DNA of 64,000 nucleotides from Tepidanaerobacter acetatoxydans Re1 (GTDB taxonomy: Bacteria; Bacillota; Thermosediminibacteria; Thermosediminibacterales; Tepidanaerobacteraceae): positions 1,656,516-1,720,515 of the forward strand of contig NC_019954.2 of NCBI RefSeq assembly GCF_000328765.2, written 5' to 3'. The position numbers and the translations under genes are program-made. Within the stretch, counting starts at the first letter, position 1. Every line of letters starts with the position of its first letter. Below, one piece after another: positions 8,477 through 17,876 of this stretch. The notes under the pieces were generated by a model. That model worked only from the letters and a program-made list of their open reading frames with translations. It was not told the origin of the DNA and ran no database searches.

Positions 8477-9951
8477 AAACTGATTCCCTCCTGTGCGGTT
8501 TCAAGTGCCTCTACAACCGCTTTGGCCTTATTGATACATTCTTGGTATTCGTTTTCCGGTATGCTGTCTGCTACAATACCCGCACCTGATTGAATGAATA
8601 CTTTATCATTTTTTTTAACGGCAATACGAATCGCAATGCAGACATCCATGTTACCTGTAAAATCTATATACCCAATGGCACCACCATATATACCGCGTTT
8701 AATATTTTCCAATTCATTAATAATTTTGCATGCATTGATTTTTGGAGTACCGCAAAGTGTTCCGGCAGGAAGCACCGCTTCAATCGCATCTATTGCATCT
8801 CGATCTTTTCTAATAATTCCGCAAATATCGGAACCTATATGCATAACATGAGAAAAACGTTCTATGCTCATATATTTTTTAACCTTTACGCTGCCAAACT
8901 CACTTATCTTTCCTATGTCATTTCGCCCAAGGTCGACCAGCATATTGTGTTCGGCGCGTTCTTTTTCATCTGCCAAAAGCTCGGCTTCAAGTTGTTTATC
9001 CGCTCTATCCGTTTTACCGCGTGGTCGGGTTCCGGCCAGTGGAAAAGTGTGTAAAGCACCGTTTTCTAATGTTACAAGTGTCTCCGGCGAAGCACCGACA
9101 ATCTCAACATCATCGCCGGAAATATAAAACATATATGGTGATGGATTCGTCTTGCGAAGAACGCCGTAAGTATCCAGGAGACTTCCATCAAAATCTGCAT
9201 CAAATCGATTTGATATTACTACTTGAAACACATCCCCGTTATATATATATTCTTTTGCCCTTGCCACCATCTTGCAGTACTTCGCTTTATTAAACAGCCC
9301 ACAGATTGGCGACATCATCCTGCCTGGCAATTCATATAGAGGCGAACCGCGCAAAATAAGTTCGCGAAGATTTTCTAATTCCATCTTACCCCGCTCATAT
9401 TCTGTTTCAATATCATCACACCCTACATTTACGATTAGAATTATTTTTTGACGGAAATTATCAAAAACAATCACCTTATCAAAAAGCATCAGGTCCACGT
9501 CTCTGAAGTGCTCCTCGTCTTTAGCATCTAAAACAAGAGATGGTTCGATATATCTGATGTAATCATAAGAAAAGTAGCCTACAAACCCACCGGTAAAAGG
9601 AGGAAGATAATCGAAACGCGGGCTGTGATTATCTTCCAGTATCTTGCGAATAACCTGCGCTGGATGTACTGTTGACTCTGACATAACAAAAGAACCTGTA
9701 TGAATTGTCACTTTTTTATCAGTGCAGGTTAATTCCAGCACAGGGTCAAATCCAAGAAACGTATATCTACCTAATTTCTGACTACCCTCAGCAGACTCCA
9801 GTATATAGCAGCGTTTACTGACATTTTTTAGCCTGCGCAATACCTCAACCGGACTGCTGCCATCAAAGCAGAATTCACAGCTGACAGGGATTACTTTATA
9901 GGCTCCTGTTTCAGCAATTTTTTGCGCTTCCAAGAGGCTCGGTTGTAACAT
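8473..9951 (-). CDS. trpE: Anthranilate synthase component I
   Basis: Chorismate-binding catalytic subunit that makes anthranilate from chorismate and ammonia. The 492-residue protein has the feedback-site region with LESAEGSQKLGRYTF near residues 57-71. It ends with the chorismate domain motifs GASPETLV, PLAGTRPRGK, ELLADEKERAEHNMLVDLGRND, AGTLCGTPKI and QSGAGIVADSIPENEY. I use ATG 9951 behind AAAGGTG; the frame opens further back at a TTG lying in the T-box terminator, which cannot be the start. It is the first gene of the operon and overlaps trpG by 4 nt. Confidence 0.96.
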   Translation of the reverse strand: MLQPSLLEAQKIAETGAYKVIPVSCEFCFDGSSPVEVLRRLKNVSKRCYILESAEGSQKLGRYTFLGFDPVLELTCTDKKVTIHTGSFVMSESTVHPAQVIRKILEDNHSPRFDYLPPFTGGFVGYFSYDYIRYIEPSLVLDAKDEEHFRDVDLMLFDKVIVFDNFRQKIILIVNVGCDDIETEYERGKMELENLRELILRGSPLYELPGRMMSPICGLFNKAKYCKMVARAKEYIYNGDVFQVVISNRFDADFDGSLLDTYGVLRKTNPSPYMFYISGDDVEIVGASPETLVTLENGALHTFPLAGTRPRGKTDRADKQLEAELLADEKERAEHNMLVDLGRNDIGKISEFGSVKVKKYMSIERFSHVMHIGSDICGIIRKDRDAIDAIEAVLPAGTLCGTPKINACKIINELENIKRGIYGGAIGYIDFTGNMDVCIAIRIAVKKNDKVFIQSGAGIVADSIPENEYQECINKAKAVVEALETAQEGISL

Positions 9952-10003
9952 ATTATGAACACACCTTTCTTTAAATAGTTTGAGCTTGGAATCAGGGACA
10001 AGC

Positions 10004-10041
10004 AAAAAAGCCCATCCCTGACATTTAAGTCAAGGACGGGC
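10004..10041 (-). terminator. T-box regulatory terminator of the trp operon
   Basis: On the minus strand GCCCGTCCTTGAC (complement of 10029-10041) pairs with GTCAGGGATGGGC (complement of 10010-10022) and six T residues follow. It sits directly behind the T-box motif and about 55 nt before trpE. Confidence 0.9.
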
Positions 10042-10281
10042 TTTACACTCGTGGTGCCACCTTGATTCACGGCATATTACAACCGTGCACTCAGCAGGAT
10101 ACTAACATATCCCCGGCAACTTACGTATGCCCACACGTTGCAGAATACTCAGCTTTCGCCTTTGACTGCACCCTCAACGGTCCATTTGATGACTTGTTTT
10201 CTACTCGCTTTCCAGCGCCGCGAGCTCTCTGTAAGAGCATGATCATCGTTATCTCCGCCTCAACGGTTTAGAATATAAATT
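10004..10281 (-). promoter_or_regulatory. T-box riboswitch (tryptophan-type) upstream of trpE
   Basis: The leader contains the conserved antiterminator element AAGGTGGCACCACG (complement of 10051-10064) immediately before the terminator hairpin. Stem I has the usual AGAGAGCTCGCGG segment and a specifier loop closed by GATGA/TCATC. In it the 5' side reads AGATAAC and the 3' side AAATGGA, so the specifier codon is TGG (complement of 10182-10184) for tRNA-Trp. Uncharged tRNA-Trp would favour the antiterminator and let trpEGDCF be transcribed. Confidence 0.93.
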
Positions 10282-10287
10282 TTATAT

Positions 10288-10316
10288 AGAATATCTCAAA
10301 TATAAGTTTTTGTCAA
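10288..10316 (-). promoter_or_regulatory. trpE: Sigma-A promoter of the trp operon
   Basis: On the minus strand TTGACA (complement of 10311-10316), 17-nt spacer, TATTCT (complement of 10288-10293). A start near 10281 gives a leader of about 330 nt to trpE that holds the full T-box. Confidence 0.8.
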
Positions 10317-10343
10317 TCTTTTTTTTTACACAAATAACTGTTG

Positions 10344-10365
10344 GCTAAATGCAAGTTAAAATGAA
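10344..10365. repeat. 22-bp dispersed repeat, copy B
   Basis: Identical in sequence and orientation to 815-836. The two copies bracket the ZIP transporter and the entire trp operon with its T-box. The repeat may be the end of a lost insertion element. Confidence 0.6.
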
Positions 10366-10500
10366 ACACTTTTTATCTCTGTTAATATGTGTTGTTTTCA
10401 TACTTTATAAACTCTTCTACATCAGTCTATGTTCTTCTCCCCTAGGGGAGAAGTTTTTTTGCTTTCATTAACTATACGCACTTTTTTAATTCTTCTTCGA
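10366..10500. other. Relic-rich intergenic stretch
   Basis: Between the trp promoter and the chemoreceptor remnant I find only the 22-bp repeat and, at 10434-10460, a plus-strand terminator-like hairpin with no gene before it. Confidence 0.5.
10434..10460 (+). terminator. Orphan plus-strand terminator-like hairpin
   Basis: A perfect 20-nt palindrome centred on CCCCTAGGGG is followed by seven T residues on the plus strand. No plus-strand gene is visible upstream within 10 kb, since trp runs the other way. It could end antisense transcription into the trp promoter or be a leftover of a deleted gene. Confidence 0.55.
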
Positions 10501-10725
10501 CTACTTTCCTAGCACATTTTCTATTCTTGAAGCTATTTCTTCGAAAGAGTTTCTGACTTCATTTATAAAGGTATTAACCGAACCTATCTTTTTATAAATT
10601 GCTCTATTAATTTTATTAGTTTCTGCTGCGGTTTCTTTTGATTGCTCAGCTAATTTTCTAACCTCCGTAGCTATTACTGCAAATCCTCGATGATTTATAT
10701 TTATATTAATTATATTTAGGTTCGT
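10501..10725 (-). pseudogene. Remnant of a methyl-accepting chemotaxis protein C-terminus
   Basis: The minus-strand frame ends at TAG 10501. It contains HRGFAVIATEVRKLAEQSKE, the signature of the MCP signalling tip (GRGFAVVATEVRKLAEES), and continues with a plausible C-terminal helix to ENVLGK. Before it, TNLNIIN resembles a decayed, internally deleted TNLLALNA. Nothing of the sensor, membrane or HAMP parts remains, and no start or ribosome binding site is present. A complete chemoreceptor of another kind lies at 31374-33371. Confidence 0.8.
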
Positions 10726-10788
10726 ATTTTGTTTTTGGTATAATATTTTAATTTCGGTCCGATTTTTGATTTTTCATAATATCAAAAT

Positions 10789-10830
10789 AAAAATGTTAGT
10801 ACCGGAAATTATCTAAGTACTAACATTTTT
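10789..10830 (-). terminator. Terminator downstream of the GH1 gene
   Basis: A perfect 14-bp inverted repeat AAAAATGTTAGTAC/GTACTAACATTTTT around a 14-nt loop, about 48 nt after the glycosidase stop. The A/T ends make it able to act in both directions. Confidence 0.75.
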
Positions 10831-10877
10831 AAGCCAAAAAATCGGCTTCCCTAATCAATAAAATCTGCTAAATAAAC

Positions 10878-12308
<1,431 letters not shown>

Positions 12309-12323
12309 TTATTTTAATATTAT

Positions 12324-12339
12324 TGCAATTATTGTGCCA
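12324..12339 (-). promoter_or_regulatory. Sigma-54 (-24/-12) promoter of the GH1 gene
   Basis: TGGCACAATAATTGCA on the minus strand. GG and GC are separated by exactly 10 nt, as sigma-54 requires. GAGTTTT directly precedes the GG and AAAACAC lies 28 nt further, an arrangement shared with the promoters at 19719 and 28013. The transcription start should be near 12312, just ahead of the gene at 12287. Confidence 0.88.
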
Positions 12340-12417
12340 AAACTCATTATGTGAAAAGTGCAATCGCCAAAATAGATAAGCAGATTGCCGGCAAATGAGA
12401 TGCGTTTGCTAGTAAAG

Positions 12418-12993
12418 CTAAAAAGCAAAGACAACCCCTAAAATCCCGGAAATTACGATCATCAAAATCGGATTTATTTTAAATTTAACAAGACATATCA
12501 ATGAGACAGCGAATATAAGCATACTTTTGAAATTAATTACACACAGGAAATTTTTCAATATATAACTTAAATTAAATACAATATCTTCTTTAAAAAATGC
12601 AGTTTGAGCAACAAACACCGCAGCGGAAAAGATGAGCCCGACAATAACCGGTCTTATACCGTAAAAGAGCATCTTATTTAAAGGGTGATCTTGAAATTTA
12701 AAAAAATACCTCGAAACTATTAAAATCAACACTAAAGACGGCAGCGCAACGCCAAAAGTTGCAACAATTCCGCCTAATATACCCGCTGCCTTATATCCCA
12801 CAAAAGTAGCAGAATTTACTGCAATCGGTCCGGGAGTCATTTCGGCTATCGCTATAATATCGATAAATTCTGAGGCAGAAAGCCACCCATGGTTTTCAAT
12901 TTCCCTTTGTATAAGCGGTATCATGGCATAGCCGCCGCCGAAACTAAATAATCCGATTTTCATAAATGATAAAAACAACTGTAAATAAATCAA
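12418..12993 (-). CDS. Chromate-type (CHR family) transporter, half-length subunit 2
   Basis: A 191-residue membrane protein with about five hydrophobic helices. It shows the CHR signature near the N-terminus: GLFSFGGGYAMIPLIQREIE, followed by MTPGPIAVNSATFVGY. Short CHR proteins occur as adjacent pairs that correspond to the two halves of long ChrA; this one and its upstream neighbour form such a pair. TTG 12993 overlaps the stop of the partner (TTGA) and has GGAGG at 9 nt. CHR proteins export chromate in some bacteria, but many family members have unknown substrates. Linkage to sulfatase/PTS genes makes export of sulfate, a chromate look-alike, an attractive but untested guess. Confidence 0.85.
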   Translation of the reverse strand: MIYLQLFLSFMKIGLFSFGGGYAMIPLIQREIENHGWLSASEFIDIIAIAEMTPGPIAVNSATFVGYKAAGILGGIVATFGVALPSLVLILIVSRYFFKFQDHPLNKMLFYGIRPVIVGLIFSAAVFVAQTAFFKEDIVFNLSYILKNFLCVINFKSMLIFAVSLICLVKFKINPILMIVISGILGVVFAF

Positions 12994-13583
12994 TCTTTAT
13001 GGCCTCCGCTGTTTAGAATTCTTGCCGCTTTTAATGGAAACAGATAATAGATGCCTAGCCCTACTGCAGCCCCGCCTAATATCACAACTATTGCCTGCAC
13101 GTCAAATACGACAACCAAAATAACCGCTAAAACCGAAAGAACTAAACCAATTTTATCAACAATTGATGTCTTTGAAACCTTTATCGCTGCTGTTAATATT
13201 AATGCAACTATAGCCGGCCTGATTCCGGAAAATACTGCCTTTACTATAGGACTGTCTTGAACCTTTGAAAAAAACATCGCAATTACAGTTATAATTAAAA
13301 GTGAAGGCAGTATAACACCGGCAGTAGCAATTATTGCTCCTCGTTTACCGGCTATCTTGTATCCTATAAATGTTGATGAATTGATGGCAATGGCGCCCGG
13401 CATTGATTGCGCTACGGCAAATACATCGATGACCTCGTCGGACGTAACCCATTTCTTATTTTCAACCACTTCACGTTCTATGAGCGGTATCATGGCATAG
13501 CCGCCCCCAAAGGTAAAGCTCCCTATTTTAAAAAATGTCGCAAAAAGTTCTATAAGTAGTTTAATTCTATTCTTGTTTTTCAT
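12990..13583 (-). CDS. Chromate-type (CHR family) transporter, half-length subunit 1
   Basis: The 197-residue partner of the following gene, with the same fold: IGSFTFGGGYAMIPLIEREVV at the start and SMPGAIAINSSTFIGY soon after. It has about five to six membrane helices. ATG 13583 comes directly after the ROK gene stop, and the GGAGG used for it lies inside the last codons of that gene, so the three genes ROK-chr-chr are one translationally coupled unit. Substrate as discussed for the partner. Confidence 0.85.
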   Translation of the reverse strand: MKNKNRIKLLIELFATFFKIGSFTFGGGYAMIPLIEREVVENKKWVTSDEVIDVFAVAQSMPGAIAINSSTFIGYKIAGKRGAIIATAGVILPSLLIITVIAMFFSKVQDSPIVKAVFSGIRPAIVALILTAAIKVSKTSIVDKIGLVLSVLAVILVVVFDVQAIVVILGGAAVGLGIYYLFPLKAARILNSGGHKD

Positions 13584-14816
13584 TTAAACCTCCATATTTA
13601 TTCCGCTTATGTATTTTGGCATACTTAAAATTTCCTCAACTAACAGTGCAGCTGCACCTATTGATATAGCATGTTCCTTAAAATACCCTTCTCTACTAAA
13701 GGAAATCTTATGGTTTTTGATATATTTTCGTTGTAATGCAATTGCAACACATGTATCATAAAATAACGATGAATTTTTTACCAAAGGACCGCTTAGAATG
13801 ACTAACTGGGGGTTTATTAAATTAATATAATTGGCAAGACCTATGCCGAAAATTGTGGCAGCATTTAAAATTACTTCCTCGGCGAGCTTATCGCCCTGCT
13901 CTGCAGCATTGCAGATATACAAATAATCAATTCTATCCAAAGACTTGCTTTCATCATCAGATGAAGAATATCTTTGCTCTAGCAGCTTTTTAAATTTCTT
14001 AGTAATAGAAGGTATTGAGCACATTGTTTCAATACAGCCGCGATTTTTGCAGTAACATGGTTCACCTTTAATATCTACAACCATATGCCCAAAAGCATCT
14101 TCATATTCATTGATAGCCCTTACGATATTCCCTGAAGAAATAGCACCTGTCCGAATGCCGACACCACAGTGAAAATATGATATGTTATCTATACCCTTGC
14201 CTATCCCGAATAAATGCTCGGCTAAAACCGCAGCATTTGCACCATTATCGATTACGATTGGAAGGCTCAATTTTTCCTTGAACATATCTCTGATAGGCAC
14301 ATTAATCCAAGAATTTGATGGAAAATTTGCCGGGTTAAGTATAACACCTTTCTTACGATCAAGAGGTCCTACCGTGCCTATTCCTGCTCCTAGCACCAAG
14401 GATTTTGCTATACCCAATCTGCTCAATGCATCTTTGACATATAAAGATATTTGATTGACAGTATCTGTCGGATCATGCGGCGGTTCAAAACGATGCAAAT
14501 CGATAATACCCATCTTTAGATTTGTTATGACAGTCTCGGTATAAGTTCGCGAAATATCGATACCGATTACATAAGAGCCTTTTGGGTTTACATCATATAA
14601 GGTGGGAGGTCTGCCACCAGTAGATTTATCAATACCTACCTCAATGATAAATCCTTCATCCAAAAGCGGCTGCATGAACCGTTTTAAAGTAGTTAACTTC
14701 ATGCCGGTAGCATCCATAATCTGATTTCTGGTAACCGGTCCATTTTTTTGAATGAGACCAAGAAGCAGCTTACTTTGGTCTTTCATATTCATTAGTTTAT
14801 CATAGACATTTACCAT
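13584..14816 (-). CDS. ROK family transcriptional regulator (NagC/XylR type)
   Basis: A 410-residue protein with an N-terminal winged helix (GPVTRNQIMDATGMKLTTLKRFMQPLLDEGFI) followed by a ROK sugar-kinase-like domain beginning VIGIDISRTYTE. It has the zinc-binding pattern CYCKNRGCIETMCS and the sugar-site GVGIRTGAI. ROK repressors sense sugars or phospho-sugars and control their catabolic genes; position beside the GH1 and PTS genes suits that. The frame is open back to 14870, but I choose ATG 14816 because the 18 upstream codons are an unlikely hydrophobic run. It leads the ROK-chr-chr operon. Confidence 0.9.
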   Translation of the reverse strand: MVNVYDKLMNMKDQSKLLLGLIQKNGPVTRNQIMDATGMKLTTLKRFMQPLLDEGFIIEVGIDKSTGGRPPTLYDVNPKGSYVIGIDISRTYTETVITNLKMGIIDLHRFEPPHDPTDTVNQISLYVKDALSRLGIAKSLVLGAGIGTVGPLDRKKGVILNPANFPSNSWINVPIRDMFKEKLSLPIVIDNGANAAVLAEHLFGIGKGIDNISYFHCGVGIRTGAISSGNIVRAINEYEDAFGHMVVDIKGEPCYCKNRGCIETMCSIPSITKKFKKLLEQRYSSSDDESKSLDRIDYLYICNAAEQGDKLAEEVILNAATIFGIGLANYINLINPQLVILSGPLVKNSSLFYDTCVAIALQRKYIKNHKISFSREGYFKEHAISIGAAALLVEEILSMPKYISGINMEV

Positions 14817-15090
14817 AAAAAGATACCCCCAAAACAAGGTATAAAGAATAAATGCAAATAACAATAACAAATATCGTTTTTCTTTGCGGCAAAAAGTTAA
14901 TTTCTCTACTCAGATGTTAGCACTAAGTTAATTCCTATGATGAATATGACATTATTGTTTTGCAACGAATTTAATAAACGAAGTTTTTACAGTAGGAGCT
15001 TTATTTATATATATATAATAATATCTTTTTACCATTTTGGCAATAAGTTTTTAAAAAATTATTTTTTTGTTTAGTAATGATTCGCTATAG

Positions 15091-16221
15091 CTATTTACCA
15101 AACTTTCGATTCTCTTTCTTGTTTAAATAAAATATAATATCCTGAAATTTTTCTAGTTTATCATCAAAAAATTCTTTATATGCACTACAAAAATAATTAA
15201 GATTATTTTCTGCTCTGTATCTCTTACATCCTCCACGGCATATATTTCTATACTTACAATTTAAACACTCAGTATCAATATTAAGAGAGCTCCTCACAAA
15301 TGCTTCTGTTTTAGAGCTGTTATATATTTCATCGAAAGTATTTTTGTATATATTGCCGATCTTATACTCATCATATGTGTAAAAATCGCATGGATATACA
15401 CTTCCATCTGCTTCTATAATATTTTGGCATGAACATACTCCTTTCATGTCGCAAGCTTCATATTCATATTTTAAAAATAATCCCAAAATATTATCAAAGT
15501 ATCTAATGCTAATAAACTCATTTGACATTATATCCTCATACCATAAATCAAACAAACGTTTCAGAAACTCTCCAAATTCTTCAGGTTTTAATGAATATTG
15601 ACGTTTTCCCCATGTTTCATTTAAAGGTTCTATACAAGGAATGAATTGTAAGTATGATAATTGATTTTTTTTAAAAAAATTGTAAACACTTGTTATTCTC
15701 CTGCATAGTGAAGGAGTAACAACAGTCAATATATTAAAAGGTACTTCATATTTTTTTAAAATAGAAATCGATTTCATTACCTTGTTGAATGTACTTCTTC
15801 CATCATTACTAATTCTATACGAGTTATGGACTTCCTTTGTACCGTCTAAAGATACTCCTACTAAAAAATTATTTTTTTTGAAGAACTGTGCCCACTCATC
15901 GTTAATAATTGTGCCGTTGGTCTGGATGGCATAAGATATTTTAGTTCCATTTACATTATAGTTATTTGCGTAATCTATTAACTTTTTATAGAAATCTAGT
16001 CCTATCAACGTAGGTTCTCCACCCTGAAAATTAATGCTGCACCTTCCTCCATTTGAAAAATTAATAGCCTTTTTTACTATTTCTTCCAAGGTTTCATATT
16101 TCATGAAACCATAGTCACTAACTCTTCTTTTTTCAGCAACTGAATGATAGAAGCAATAACTACATTTGAGATTACATTTACTAGATGCCGGTTTAATCAT
16201 AATACTAATATTTTCAGTCAC
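15091..16221 (-). CDS. Anaerobic sulfatase-maturating enzyme (radical SAM, SPASM)
   Basis: Oxidises the active-site Cys or Ser of sulfatases to formylglycine without oxygen. The 376-residue protein has the radical SAM cluster motif CNLKCSYCFY near residue 20 and NFQGGEPTLIGLDF. The C-terminal SPASM cysteines follow: CSCQNIIEADGSVYPCDFYT, then CLNCKYRNICRGGCKRYR and a final FCSAYKEFF. GTG 16221 is preceded by AAGG at 8 nt and is preferred to the GTG at 16230. It follows the sulfatase gene by about 100 nt, and both sulfatases in the region carry the CxPxR motif this enzyme recognises. Confidence 0.92.
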   Translation of the reverse strand: MTENISIMIKPASSKCNLKCSYCFYHSVAEKRRVSDYGFMKYETLEEIVKKAINFSNGGRCSINFQGGEPTLIGLDFYKKLIDYANNYNVNGTKISYAIQTNGTIINDEWAQFFKKNNFLVGVSLDGTKEVHNSYRISNDGRSTFNKVMKSISILKKYEVPFNILTVVTPSLCRRITSVYNFFKKNQLSYLQFIPCIEPLNETWGKRQYSLKPEEFGEFLKRLFDLWYEDIMSNEFISIRYFDNILGLFLKYEYEACDMKGVCSCQNIIEADGSVYPCDFYTYDEYKIGNIYKNTFDEIYNSSKTEAFVRSSLNIDTECLNCKYRNICRGGCKRYRAENNLNYFCSAYKEFFDDKLEKFQDIIFYLNKKENRKFGK

Positions 16222-16323
16222 AACATTCACCTTCTTTAGCTGAACAATTACTTAAGGTAAAGTGTTTACCGAGTCTAATTTATAAATCTCTTAATTTTTT
16301 CTTCTTCCTTAGTAATTATATAC

Positions 16324-17784
16324 TTAATACCGTCTGTCTTTTCTAATGGGTACAAAATCAGCAGTTTCTATATAAAATCTTAATAACCTATCTTTCATTT
16401 TATTTACTAAATTCTTGTATCTTTCTTGATCAATTAGATTATTTAACTCTTGAGGATCATTTTTAATATCGTATAATTCGTTTCGTTCATAAAGCCTCTC
16501 AATGTATTTAAAATTACCTACTCTAATCATAACTGCTTTCGTATGAGCCGGTCCTTCTTCACATTGGGTGCTAAGTCTCGGCCAATAAAGAGACTCAGGA
16601 CCATGGCCTTGCTCCATTGCTTGGGTTTCACCGCGTAGTCGTCCTCCTTCACAGAAAACTGCATCCTTATGCTCTTCACCACCTTCGAGCACGTGGAGCA
16701 AGGATTTCCCGAATTGAGTGTATGCTAACTTTATATTTGCCATATCAGCTATAGTGGCTGGTAAATCTACTAATTCTGCTAATGCATTGCTAATTCTCGG
16801 CTTTACTTTAATGTCTTTGTGAGGCTTAATAATTAAAGGAACGCGGCAACTGGGATCTTCAAACGTATTTTGAGTTTTTTCGACAATACCATAGTCTCCC
16901 GCATAATCTCCATGATCGCTAAACATAATAATGGAAGTATCATCATATAAATTTCTTTCTTTTAGAGCGTTTATAATTAAGCCAAACTGATAGTCCACAC
17001 GTGAAACCATAGCAAGATAAGTAGCTCTTAATTCCTTGAATTTATCAAGTTTCCAATTTATTAAGTTTTGTTTTTCATATATTTTTTCCAGCATACTTGC
17101 TTTATTTGACCAATCTTTAGGAACTGGACGTATATCATCTATTTTACTGCGATCAATCATGCTATACCAAGGATCTTCACAAGCATATGGCGGATGCGGA
17201 AAAACGAGCGATATATACAAACAAAATGGTTGTATATTATTCTGTGGTAAATTATGAATATATTCAATGGCTTCATCTATGCAATTCCAATCAGTAATTA
17301 CATTCTCTCGTTTAGTCTTGCCCGCATAAAAAGAGTAATAATTGTCACTTCCGGGTTTGCCTCTCCACGATTTTTCCCATTCTGCATATCTTAACATACT
17401 TTCGTTGGTTAACTCTGATTCTCCTGGGTAATATTCATGACAATATTTACTTAAATCTTTATCAGCTGGAATAACATCATTTCTGCCAATCCACATTACA
17501 TGATATCCATTTTCCTTTAATGTTTTTAATAGCATTGGATCGTCTTCTTCTAATAAGTAATGCATAGTCCTATGTCCTTTTGTATGTGGATACCATCCTG
17601 TTAGAAAACTACATCTACTAGGTACACATACTGGATTCTGACAATATGCATTCCTGAAAGACACCCCATCCTCTACCATATTGTCTAAATTAGGAGTTAT
17701 AGAAGCTTTATTGCCCAGATGTCTCAAAGAATCTGCACGCATCTCGTCTGCAACAAAAATAACTAAATTCGGCTTTTTATTCAT
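16324..17784 (-). CDS. Sulfatase, Cys-type (alkaline phosphatase superfamily)
   Basis: A 486-residue hydrolase. The metal site begins in NLVIFVADEMRADSL. The formylglycine precursor is Cys53 in NPVCVPSRCSFLTGWYPH (CxPSR), and the second metal site is in IIMFSDHGDYAGDYG. There is no signal peptide, so it should act in the cytoplasm, fitting removal of sulfate from sugars after PTS import. ATG 17784 has GGAG at 7 nt. It lies between PTS EIIC upstream and its activating anSME downstream. The family is broad; the substrate is not readable. Confidence 0.92.
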   Translation of the reverse strand: MNKKPNLVIFVADEMRADSLRHLGNKASITPNLDNMVEDGVSFRNAYCQNPVCVPSRCSFLTGWYPHTKGHRTMHYLLEEDDPMLLKTLKENGYHVMWIGRNDVIPADKDLSKYCHEYYPGESELTNESMLRYAEWEKSWRGKPGSDNYYSFYAGKTKRENVITDWNCIDEAIEYIHNLPQNNIQPFCLYISLVFPHPPYACEDPWYSMIDRSKIDDIRPVPKDWSNKASMLEKIYEKQNLINWKLDKFKELRATYLAMVSRVDYQFGLIINALKERNLYDDTSIIMFSDHGDYAGDYGIVEKTQNTFEDPSCRVPLIIKPHKDIKVKPRISNALAELVDLPATIADMANIKLAYTQFGKSLLHVLEGGEEHKDAVFCEGGRLRGETQAMEQGHGPESLYWPRLSTQCEEGPAHTKAVMIRVGNFKYIERLYERNELYDIKNDPQELNNLIDQERYKNLVNKMKDRLLRFYIETADFVPIRKDRRY

Positions 17785-17876
17785 ATTATAGCTCCTCGCT
17801 TTTGTTTCTTTTTTTTAGATTTATGTAAAACTCCTTCTTGTAAATCTTTAAATTCTGTTTTTTTAAACATTTTAGG

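Noticed and set aside
9952-10005. Upstream extension of trpE to a TTG
   Set aside because: The TTG lies in the T-run of the T-box terminator; ATG 9951 has a Shine-Dalgarno.
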